Assembly (NCBI GenBank): GCA_947165805.1 | Contig: CAMVBT010000184.1 | Location: 1-5,419, forward strand | Reading direction: 5' to 3' | Source: an uncultured Clostridia bacterium | GTDB lineage: Bacteria; Bacillota; Clostridia; Oscillospirales; Ruminococcaceae | Length of the DNA: 5,419 nt | Shown here: one piece after another, positions 1 to 5,349 of the stretch | How the letters are laid out: the number at the start of each line of letters is the position of its first letter | How positions within the stretch are numbered: position 1 is the stretch's first letter | The notes under the pieces: model-generated | Databases searched by the model: none | The model's input: the letters and a program-made list of their open reading frames with translations, nothing else | What the model was told of the DNA's origin: nothing | Made by a program: the position numbers and the translations under genes

Positions 1-2
1 TC

Positions 3-1469
3 AAGAATTCAGATTATACCACACTCTACGCGGTTAACTATGATAACCAGAAAGAACTGATCGGACGGGTTTATGACAGATGCGCCGAAGTTTTTAATGA
101 GACGGCGACCACCGAGATCGTGGGACACAGGCTCATAGCCGACGGAGCCGACGGCTTCCGCTACGACACGGCGAAGCACATAGCTCTGCCAGACGACCCG
201 CAGGTGGACGAGAACCTCCCGAACAACTTCTGGGAACGCGTGACGACCGAGATCGACGACGCGGCGGGCATCTTCAACTACGGCGAGGTGCTTCAGGGCG
301 ACAATGACCGTATCGAGGCGTACCAGACAGCGATAGGCTATACGACCGCCTCGGACTACGGCAAGCAGCTCCGCGGCCTGCTGATCGGCGAGATGCTCAA
401 CGCGAAGATGCTTACGGGCTTCAAGGTCGGGGACAGCGAAAAATGTGTCACTTGGGTAGAATCGCACGATAATTATACAGACGGTAGCAGCGCAGCCCTT
501 GATGACAGCAAAATTCTCCGGGGCTGGGCGGTCATTGCGGCGCAGGGCGGCGGGACTCCGCTGTTCTTTGACAGGCCTTACGGAGCCGACGGCTACGACC
601 GCTGGGGCGAGATGAACCGCATCGGAGCGGCAGGCAGCACACTTTACAAGCACCCCGCCGTGGCAGCGGTGAACATATTCCGCACAGCTATGAACGGCGA
701 ACCTACGGAAATGGCGAACTGCTCCGAAAATGCGGCTCTGCTGATAAACCGTGGGGCAAAAGGCACGGTGATCGTGAATTCAAAGGCGAACAAAGACCTC
801 GATATATCGGCGCCCACGGCTCTGCCGGACGGAATATACCCCGACCGCTCCGGAATGAACGAGGATTTCACGGTCTCCGGCGGCACCCTGACCGGCAAGC
901 TGAAAGCCGGGACTATCGCGGTATTATATAACGAGGGATATAAATACTCGAATAATTTCCTGAGCGTATGGCTCGAGACCGATTCTTTCGTGAACGACAA
1001 GACTTTTGAGGTGACGCTTCATCTGACCGGCACAGACCCCGGCAGTTGTGAGCTTGACGCCGGAACTAAAATAACGTACTCCGACGGCACGAAGATAAAG
1101 CTCTATCCCGATACGAAGTGGGTAAGGCTTTCCGCCGAAAACGAGGGCGGCAGAACGGTAATGACGTATTATTTCACGGAGCGCCAGACCGTCCCTGCCG
1201 GAGCGCAGTTCGGCTTTGAGAAGCCCGAAAGCTGGGGAGATACGATCTACGCCTATATCTACAATGAGAGCGGAGCCTCGCTGCGTAAGAACGCGGTGTG
1301 GCCGGGCAAGGAAATGAGCCGCGGCGATGACGGGACTTACACATATACGCTCGAAGAGGAATGGGACAGCGCCCTCGTCATTTTCAGCGACGGCAAATCC
1401 CAGTACCCCGCCGCCATGGAGCCCGGCCTCGACCTCGCCGAAGGCATGATCTACAGCGTCCCTTGGTAG
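3..1469 (+). CDS. Alpha-amylase, GH13 (AmyE/GH13_28-like), 3' part with C-terminal starch-binding module
   Basis: This is a secreted-type starch endo-hydrolase (alpha-1,4 bonds, retaining mechanism); 488 residues are visible and the 5' end lies outside the window. The frame is open from base 3, so the GTG at 120 is an internal valine and not a start. Counting from base 3, GH13 region II reads DGFRYDTAKH with nucleophile Asp55, region III reads YGEVLQ with acid/base Glu95, and region IV reads WVESHDNY with Asp156, so the catalytic triad is complete. The stretch GTPLFFDRPYG, and the C-domain motif LPDGIY followed by LTGKLKAGTIAVLY, closely resemble Bacillus AmyE. Residues about 326-405 look like an Fn3/chitobiase-like beta-sandwich. 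Residues about 410-486 (IYAYIYNE, AVWPGKEM, VIFSDGKSQYP) match a CBM26-type starch-binding module. Signal peptide and region I are not visible. Residues 1-38 do not resemble the usual GH13 sequence before region II. The stop is TAG. Confidence 0.93.
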   Translation, partial: KNSDYTTLYAVNYDNQKELIGRVYDRCAEVFNETATTEIVGHRLIADGADGFRYDTAKHIALPDDPQVDENLPNNFWERVTTEIDDAAGIFNYGEVLQGDNDRIEAYQTAIGYTTASDYGKQLRGLLIGEMLNAKMLTGFKVGDSEKCVTWVESHDNYTDGSSAALDDSKILRGWAVIAAQGGGTPLFFDRPYGADGYDRWGEMNRIGAAGSTLYKHPAVAAVNIFRTAMNGEPTEMANCSENAALLINRGAKGTVIVNSKANKDLDISAPTALPDGIYPDRSGMNEDFTVSGGTLTGKLKAGTIAVLYNEGYKYSNNFLSVWLETDSFVNDKTFEVTLHLTGTDPGSCELDAGTKITYSDGTKIKLYPDTKWVRLSAENEGGRTVMTYYFTERQTVPAGAQFGFEKPESWGDTIYAYIYNESGASLRKNAVWPGKEMSRGDDGTYTYTLEEEWDSALVIFSDGKSQYPAAMEPGLDLAEGMIYSVPW

Positions 1470-1475
1470 GTCGCT

Positions 1476-1557
1476 GGGGGAGGAAGGAAGAGGGTAGGAA
1501 GGAAGCCCCTTTCCGGAAGGAAAGGCGCTCCCTCCCTCCCCTCTCCCTCCCTCCCCC
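1476..1557. repeat. 82-bp imperfect palindrome just after the amylase stop
   Basis: Two 39-base arms, left 1476-1514 and right 1519-1557, pair around a GGAA centre (1515-1518). The innermost stem, CCTTTCC with GGAAAGG, is perfect. There are six mismatches across 39 positions: 1484/1549, 1488/1545, 1495/1538, 1499/1534, 1503/1530 and 1507/1526. The left arm is purine-rich and the right arm pyrimidine-rich. It starts six bases after the amylase stop codon, so it may end or stabilise that transcript, but no T-run follows, so it is not a standard intrinsic terminator. Four of the six mismatches are A/C, which become G-U pairs in an RNA copied from the other strand. Confidence 0.75.
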
Positions 1558-1588
1558 CGTCCCCCTCTCTCCCTCTCCCCTCCCTCCC
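1530..1588 (-). other. Potential G-quadruplex array (G-rich on the - strand)
   Basis: The + strand carries eleven runs of three or more C within 59 bases (1530-1532, 1534-1536, 1538-1541, 1545-1547, 1549-1551, 1553-1558, 1561-1565, 1571-1573, 1577-1580, 1582-1584, 1586-1588), mostly separated by single T. The - strand is therefore an array of G-tracts with one-base loops, enough for two stacked quadruplexes, and the + strand could form an i-motif. Its first half overlaps the right arm of the palindrome at 1476-1557. The G-rich strand is the template for rightward transcription. Formation in the cell is inference. Confidence 0.55.
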
Positions 1589-1600
1589 GCGGGAAAGGTC

Positions 1601-1652
1601 AACCGCTTCGCCTTGCAACGGGGGCAGGTAGTACGCCTATTACAAGTCCCTG
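1601..1652 (+). repeat. Dispersed ~50-bp intergenic repeat, copy A
   Basis: Bases 1601-1640 match the reverse complement of 5361-5400 at 36 of 40 positions without gaps. Weaker similarity continues to 1652 (about 10 of 13, one gap). The core includes CGCTTCGCCTTGCA and AGGTAGTACGCCT. Two copies in non-coding spacers in opposite orientation suggest a dispersed family, perhaps a miniature element or the edge of a larger one. No coding capacity or clear terminal inverted repeat is visible. Confidence 0.75.
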
Positions 1653-1670
1653 CTATTCACAGTAAAACAA

Positions 1671-1703
1671 TAACTGCTCCTTTTCTTACAAAAGGAGCAG
1701 TTA
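1671..1703. terminator. Perfect 14-bp-stem hairpin, possible terminator
   Basis: The left arm TAACTGCTCCTTTT (1671-1684) pairs perfectly with 1690-1703 around the loop CTTAC. On the + strand only a short pyrimidine stretch (CTTTCAT) follows. On the - strand the hairpin is followed by ATTGTTTTAC, which is closer to a U-tract. It could end amylase-side transcription or be a mobile palindrome. Part of its right arm, CAAAAGGAGCAG (1689-1700), recurs exactly at 1762-1773. Confidence 0.5.
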
Positions 1704-1744
1704 CTTTCATATACAGATGATATAGAAGCAACTCTGAAAGGATT

Positions 1745-1799
1745 CCCCACAAACCCTGCGTCAAAAGGAGCAGGGGCTCTGGGGGTCGGCAGTCTTTTT
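1745..1799 (+). terminator. Two-tier hairpin followed by a short T-run, weak terminator candidate
   Basis: CCCCA (1745-1749) can pair with TGGGG (1780-1784). Inside it CCCTGC (1754-1759) pairs with GCAGGG (1770-1775). Five T (1795-1799) lie ten bases after the stem, farther than in a typical intrinsic terminator. Together with the hairpins at 1671-1703 and 1806-1841 this would insulate the polyamine promoter from amylase read-through, but the T-run spacing makes the call weak. Confidence 0.3.
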
Positions 1800-1805
1800 C
1801 AGGGC

Positions 1806-1841
1806 TTGTCGAACGCGGGTACCGCGCCGCCGCTTCGACAA
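1806..1841. repeat. Inverted repeat with nested GC hairpin upstream of the promoter
   Basis: TTGTCGAA (1806-1813) is the exact reverse complement of TTCGACAA (1834-1841). Inside it CGCGG (1814-1818) pairs with CCGCG (1822-1826) around GTA. It ends 36 bases before the -35 box. It could be a protein-binding palindrome or another intergenic repeat fragment; no T-run follows on the + strand. Confidence 0.45.
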
Positions 1842-1877
1842 AAGTAACAGACGGATTCGCTGTGTAGAAACAAACTA

Positions 1878-1906
1878 TTGACAAAAAGTGACAAATATGT
1901 TATAAT
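1878..1906 (+). promoter_or_regulatory. Perfect-consensus sigma-A promoter with extended -10
   Basis: The -35 box TTGACA (1878-1883) and the -10 box TATAAT (1901-1906) both match consensus exactly with a 17-bp spacer. TG at 1898-1899 adds an extended -10. Transcription should start near 1912-1914. This is the only promoter seen upstream of the decarboxylase gene, so it probably drives the leader RNA and, after read-through, the polyamine genes. Consensus strength implies high basal initiation, with control exerted later or by a factor binding nearby. Confidence 0.9.
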
Positions 1907-1911
1907 TCAAA

Positions 1912-2134
1912 ATGACCGATAATAAACGCCCATACGGACAGGCGGGTCAGATGCCGAAGCAGTGAAAAGCTGCATTATTGATCGAGTTAAAAGCTCGAAT
2001 TTTATAAGATGATAACTTCATAATCAGGATCACTTGTGAAACGGTCAATAAGCACGGCAGAGTCCGAAGGTATAATCGGTTTGTACGGACAAAGACTATC
2101 AGAGTGATACGATAATGTATCACTCTTTGTTTTT
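1912..2134 (+). ncRNA. Structured leader RNA upstream of the decarboxylase (riboswitch-like attenuator or independent sRNA)
   Basis: This stretch lies between a perfect promoter and an intrinsic terminator and has no convincing coding content. Hand folding gives a closing stem GACCGAT (1914-1920) with ATCGGTT (2075-2081), a hairpin CGCC/GGCG (1927-1930/1941-1944), a stem TGCCG/CGGCA (1952-1956/2055-2059), a GAAAA-loop hairpin (1959-1973), a stem TTATTGA/TCAATAA (1975-1981/2045-2051), a hairpin TCGAG/CTCGA (1982-1998) and a bulged hairpin at 2002-2023. The 5' hairpin loop carries CGGAC (1935-1939), complementary to GTCCG (2062-2066), so a pseudoknot is possible. The terminator T-run ends 12 nt before the decarboxylase ATG, which favours a cis-acting attenuator sensing an amino acid, polyamine or related ligand. 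A free-standing RNA such as Clostridia raiA-type RNA is the alternative. I do not recognise a riboswitch class with certainty. Confidence 0.6.
2101..2134 (+). terminator. Intrinsic terminator in the decarboxylase leader
   Basis: The stem AGAGTGATAC (2101-2110) pairs perfectly with GTATCACTCT (2117-2126) around the loop GATAAT, followed by TTTGTTTTT ending at 2134. Its moderate stem (4 of 10 G+C) and position just before the start codon fit a regulated terminator. A possible antiterminator is ATCACT at 2029-2034, which can pair with AGTGAT at 2103-2108; six pairs is suggestive only. Confidence 0.85.
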
Positions 2135-2146
2135 AAGCAGGTAACT

Positions 2147-3595
2147 ATGGATATTGAAAGACAGAGATCGGCGCCGGTCTATGAGGCGCTGGAAAGATTC
2201 AGAAAACAACGCGTTGTCCCCTTCGATGTGCCGGGACATAAGCGCGGACGCGGAAACCCCGAGCTCGTGAAGCTCCTCGGGGAGCAGTGCGTATCCCTCG
2301 ACGTGAACTCAATGAAGCCGTTGGATAACCTCTGCCACCCGGTTTCCGTCATCTATGAGGCGGAACAGCTCGCGGCAGACGCGTTCGGAGCAGCTCACGC
2401 CTATTTCATGGTAGGCGGCACCACCTCGGCAGTGCAGAGTATGATACTCTCCGCGTGCAAGGCGGGAGACAAGATAATAATGCCCCGCAACGTCCACCGC
2501 AGCGCCATAAACGCCCTCGTGCTGTGCGGAGCCGAGCCGGTCTACGTCAACCCCGACGTCGATAACCACATCGGTATAGCCCTCGGCACCGAGACCGAAC
2601 AGATACGTAAGGCAATGGACGAGAACCCGGACGCCGTGGCTGTACTCGTCAACAATCCGACTTATTACGGGATATGCTCCGACCTGCGCTCAATCGTCAA
2701 GCTCGCGCATGAGCGGGGTATGCTCGTGCTGGCGGACGAGGCGCACGGCACACACCTCTACTTCCACGAGAAGCTCCCCGTTTCGGCTATGGAGGCGGGC
2801 GCGGATATGGCGGCTATCTCCATGCACAAGTCCGGCGGCAGCCTTACGCAGAGCTCGCTGCTCCTGCTCAACGAGAAGGTCAATACCCGCTACGTCGAGC
2901 AGATAATCAACCTCACGCAGACCACCAGCGCATCGTATCTGCTGCTGTCGAGCCTTGACATATCGCGCCGCAACCTCGCTCTGCGCGGCAGGGAATCCTT
3001 CGAGAAGGTCTCCGCTATGGCGGAATACGCCCGTGAGGAGATAAATTCCATAGGCGGCTACTACGCCTACGGCAAGGACATAGTCAACGGCGGCAGTATC
3101 TTCGACTACGACGTGACCAAACTCTCCGTATATACCCGCGATATGGGTCTTACGGGCATCGAGGTCTATGACCTGCTGCGCGACGAGTACGATATACAGA
3201 TAGAGTTCGGTGATATCGGCAATATACTCGCCTACATCTCGATAGGCGACCGCATACAGGATATCGAGCGCCTTGTGGGAGCTCTGGAGGATATAAAGAG
3301 ATTGTACTCAAAGCCCGTGTCGAGACAGCACAACGCCGAGTACATCGCGCCTATCGTGGCGGCGACACCGCAGAAGGCGTTCTATTCGGACAAGAAGCTC
3401 GTTCCGATTCGCGAGACCGCCGGACGTATATGCGGCGAGTTCGTTATGTGCTACCCGCCGGGTATCCCGATACTCGCGCCCGGAGAGCAGATAACCGAGG
3501 AGATAATCAGCTATATCCTCTACGCGAAAGAAAAGGGCTGCTCGATGCAGGGCCCGGAGGATCCGGAAATATCAAAACTTAACGTTCTGATATAA
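2147..3595 (+). CDS. speA: Orn/Lys/Arg decarboxylase, PLP fold type I (SpeA/YaaO-like)
   Basis: This cytoplasmic PLP enzyme decarboxylates a basic amino acid, giving agmatine, cadaverine or putrescine as the polyamine precursor. The 482 residues fit the short Bacillus/Clostridia form, which lacks the N-terminal wing domain of E. coli CadA/SpeF. Visible motifs are the N-terminal DVPGHKRG (27-34), the PLP-phosphate loop GGTTSA (90-95), DEAHG with Asp197 contacting the PLP ring nitrogen and His200, SMHKSGG with Schiff-base Lys228, and the C-terminal signature CYPPGIPILAPGE (435-447). The start ATG at 2147 gives the expected N-terminus; the ribosome site is weak (AGG at 2139-2141) and sits right after the leader terminator. 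speE follows 87 bases downstream. Substrate cannot be settled from sequence: arginine is most likely by analogy with Bacillus SpeA, but lysine or ornithine remain possible. Confidence 0.93.
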   Translation: MDIERQRSAPVYEALERFRKQRVVPFDVPGHKRGRGNPELVKLLGEQCVSLDVNSMKPLDNLCHPVSVIYEAEQLAADAFGAAHAYFMVGGTTSAVQSMILSACKAGDKIIMPRNVHRSAINALVLCGAEPVYVNPDVDNHIGIALGTETEQIRKAMDENPDAVAVLVNNPTYYGICSDLRSIVKLAHERGMLVLADEAHGTHLYFHEKLPVSAMEAGADMAAISMHKSGGSLTQSSLLLLNEKVNTRYVEQIINLTQTTSASYLLLSSLDISRRNLALRGRESFEKVSAMAEYAREEINSIGGYYAYGKDIVNGGSIFDYDVTKLSVYTRDMGLTGIEVYDLLRDEYDIQIEFGDIGNILAYISIGDRIQDIERLVGALEDIKRLYSKPVSRQHNAEYIAPIVAATPQKAFYSDKKLVPIRETAGRICGEFVMCYPPGIPILAPGEQITEEIISYILYAKEKGCSMQGPEDPEISKLNVLI

Positions 3596-3629
3596 ATGAA
3601 CAGTGAATAACGAAAAGCGAATAGTTAAG

Positions 3630-3648
3630 ATGTCCGCTTCGCGGACAT
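3630..3648. repeat. Short GC-rich hairpin in the speA-speE spacer (REP-like)
   Basis: ATGTCCGC (3630-3637) pairs perfectly with GCGGACAT (3641-3648) around TTC. No T-run follows, so it should not stop transcription into speE. The preceding stretch AGTGAATAACGAAAAGCGAATAGTTAAG (abridged motif: repeated GTGAATA/GCGAATA) has the look of intergenic repeat sequence. It may instead protect the upstream mRNA segment from 3' decay and so set the decarboxylase to SpeE ratio. Confidence 0.55.
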
Positions 3649-3682
3649 ATTGAAAATTCAGCAGAGCAGAGGCAGTGAAGCA

Positions 3683-4515
3683 ATGGATTTTTGGTTTTCT
3701 GAAATGCATACATCAAACGTGAAGATGTCGATAAGGGTAGAAAAGCAGCTTTTCAGCGGCACCAGCGACTTTCAGCGCATCGACGTGTTTGATTCACCCG
3801 AATCTTCTCCGAACAGGACGAATTCACCTACGACGAGATGATAGTCCACGTTCCCATGGCGGTACACCCGAATGTACGGAAGGTCCTGGTCATCGGCGGC
3901 GGCGACGGCGGTGTAGCGCGTGAGCTGTCCCATTACGACGAGATCGAGCAGATAATCGTGGTGGAGCCGGACGAGATGTTCGTCAACGTCTGCCGGGAGT
4001 TCTTCCCCGACAATGCCAAGGGTCTCGACGATCCGAGAGTGTCCGTCATAAACCGCGACGGACTGCGGGTACTGCGCGGCAAACAGGACGAGTACGACCT
4101 CATCATAAACGACAGCACGGACCCGTTCGGACATACGGCGGGACTGTTCACGAAGGAGTTCTACGGAAGCTGTTTCAAGGCGCTCCATGAGGACGGCATA
4201 ATGGTATATCAGCACGGAAGCCCGTTCTTCGACGAGGACGAGGAAGCCTGCCGCGCCATGCACCGCAAGGCGTACAAGTCCTTCCCGATAAGCCGCGTCT
4301 ATCAGGCGCATATCCCGACCTGTCCGTCGGGCTATTGGCTGTTCGGGTTCGCGTCGAAGAAGTATCACCCTCTGCATGATCTGGACGCCGCACGCTGGAA
4401 CGCGCGCGGTCTGAAAACATGGTATTACACGACAAACCTGCATACCGGGGCGTTCATGCTCCCCAAGTATGTCGAGGACCTGCTTGAAGAGGAAGAGAGG
4501 GCGGAGAAGAAATGA
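3683..4515 (+). pseudogene. speE: Spermidine synthase-type aminopropyltransferase, disrupted by an out-of-frame internal deletion
   Basis: SpeE transfers the aminopropyl group of decarboxylated SAM to a di-amine such as putrescine or agmatine. The N-terminus starts at ATG 3683 (AGAGG at 3668-3672): MDFWFSE, then FSGTSDFQRIDVFDSPE, as in intact homologues. After Glu40 (codon 3800-3802) the frame runs into unrelated residues and stops at 3839-3841. Family-like sequence resumes one frame over with FSEQDEFTYDEM from codon 3805 and continues intact to 4515. In homologues such as Thermotoga SpeE about 12 residues with the LDG motif lie between these points; here only two bases remain, implying loss of about 34 nt. 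The conserved N-terminal beta domain is thus broken. The deletion explains both the frame change and the missing residues, so programmed frameshifting is unlikely. A fault in assembly is not excluded. Confidence 0.8.
3838..4515 (+). CDS. speE: SpeE catalytic (Rossmann) domain, possibly re-initiated as a separate protein
   Basis: This 225-residue frame is the intact methyltransferase-fold part of the broken speE. Visible motifs are SAM-binding GGGDGG (20-25), Glu43 at the end of strand 2 expected to hold the ribose, RDG with Asp74 expected near the adenine, NDSTDPFG with catalytic Asp92 and Asp95, and the substrate-side stretch YQHGSPFF (124-131). The frame opens upstream to 3793, but its first ATG is 3838, which overlaps the stop of the truncated N-terminal piece as ATGA. 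Termination-reinitiation could therefore yield this domain alone, and complementation with the 52-residue N-terminal piece is conceivable. Without the N-terminal beta domain, family knowledge predicts poor amine binding and oligomerisation. Activity is unknown. Confidence 0.6.
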   Translation: MIVHVPMAVHPNVRKVLVIGGGDGGVARELSHYDEIEQIIVVEPDEMFVNVCREFFPDNAKGLDDPRVSVINRDGLRVLRGKQDEYDLIINDSTDPFGHTAGLFTKEFYGSCFKALHEDGIMVYQHGSPFFDEDEEACRAMHRKAYKSFPISRVYQAHIPTCPSGYWLFGFASKKYHPLHDLDAARWNARGLKTWYYTTNLHTGAFMLPKYVEDLLEEEERAEKK

Positions 4516-5345
4516 CAGAGCTGAATTTTCACACCGATACGCCGTTCCCGTATTCTGACCCGGAGCTTAACACGAACATATACCTTCTCGCCGACTGGAC
4601 TGTTCTTGCCGATACCGACAAGGAGATAGACAAGAGCACTATCCCGTTCTACACGGCGACAATGATGAATTATGTGCTCCCGGAGTACAGCGGAAAGGTC
4701 TCCTATAAAGAGCTTCCCGGAAAGTATGACGAGATAAACGCGGCTGTGTCCGCGAAGCTCACGGAGAAAATGGGTCTGCGCTGTGACGTAAGATTAACGG
4801 CATTTAAGCCGGACGAGCGCTCGGCGAAGTTCATTGAGCAGCTGGAGCTCGCGAATAAGATGAAGGATCCGGCCCATGCCGCCGCGGAGCTTGAACGAGC
4901 CATGCAGAAAGCCCGGGAGACCGCGGAGAAGAACGGCATCGACCCGTCCTCTTTGGAAAATATGAAAATGCCCGATCTGCCGCCGCTGCTCGAGACCGAC
5001 GACCCGTTGGCGAGGGCGCAGGCGATAGCCGCACAGACAGAGAAGATCAGGCAAATGGCGTCGGAGCCTGCCGCCCCGACAGCGAAGGAGCAGCAGCGCG
5101 AGCAGCGTTCAAGGGAATTTCAGGCGATGTCCGACGCCGAAAAGGCCAAGGTCATTACGGGCAGCATGATAAGCGACGACAGGTCGTTCAAGGGAGACTG
5201 TGTGCCTATGGGGCTGGGAATGATGCAGCCCGGCGGAATGTCGGCGGATATGATGCAGAACAGACCGAAGTTCTGCAAGCACTGCGGAGCGGCGCTTAAA
5301 TATGCCGGGAAATTCTGCGGCAACTGCGGGAAATCCATACTATAA
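4512..5345 (+). CDS. Uncharacterised protein with C-terminal zinc ribbon, coupled to speE
   Basis: I do not recognise this 277-residue protein. Its ATG overlaps the speE stop as ATGA, so it is probably translated by coupling in the polyamine operon. Residues 1-70 look globular with several aromatic residues. Residues about 70-112 (INAAVSAKLTEKMGL, then FKPDERSAKFIEQLE) faintly resemble the end of an SPFH/Band-7 domain; this is only an impression. Residues 104-142 and 165-212 are Ala/Glu/Lys-rich and probably helical or coiled, split by a Pro-rich linker (MPDLPPLLETDDP). A Met/Gly-rich stretch (232-249) leads to a zinc ribbon with CxxC pairs at Cys255/258 and Cys269/272. No signal peptide or membrane segment is evident. 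The ribbon suggests a binding or scaffold role; no enzymatic motif is visible. Confidence 0.8.
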   Translation: MTELNFHTDTPFPYSDPELNTNIYLLADWTVLADTDKEIDKSTIPFYTATMMNYVLPEYSGKVSYKELPGKYDEINAAVSAKLTEKMGLRCDVRLTAFKPDERSAKFIEQLELANKMKDPAHAAAELERAMQKARETAEKNGIDPSSLENMKMPDLPPLLETDDPLARAQAIAAQTEKIRQMASEPAAPTAKEQQREQRSREFQAMSDAEKAKVITGSMISDDRSFKGDCVPMGLGMMQPGGMSADMMQNRPKFCKHCGAALKYAGKFCGNCGKSIL

Positions 5346-5349
5346 AAAT

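Noticed and set aside
120..122. GTG at 120 as the start of the amylase
   Set aside because: The frame is open upstream to base 3, and a start here would cut away half of the GH13 barrel.
1361..1720. 119-codon + strand frame overlapping the amylase end and the C-tract region
   Set aside because: The product is an Arg/Pro low-complexity string produced by C-tracts, and the frame overlaps the conserved CBM26 coding region.
1470..1877. CRISPR array
   Set aside because: Repeats here are palindromes and C-tracts of different lengths, with no regularly spaced identical units or unique spacers.
1912..2134. Lysine riboswitch or tmRNA/RNase P RNA
   Set aside because: The expected lysine-riboswitch core strings are not found, there is no tag frame or tRNA-like end, and the length is too short for tmRNA or RNase P RNA.
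3650..3682. Earlier ATG at 3650 as the speE start
   Set aside because: It adds 11 residues unlike the family and lies within a repeat-like spacer. ATG 3683 gives the typical N-terminus and has AGAGG at a reasonable spacing.
3798..3841. Programmed ribosomal frameshift in speE
   Set aside because: No slippery heptamer is visible near the frame change, and about 12 conserved residues are missing, which frameshifting cannot supply.
3772..4443. Long open frame on the - strand opposite speE, 223 codons
   Set aside because: It is antisense to a conserved catalytic domain with clear SAM motifs. Its translation is Arg/Val-rich and family-less, as expected for the complement of a G+C-biased gene.
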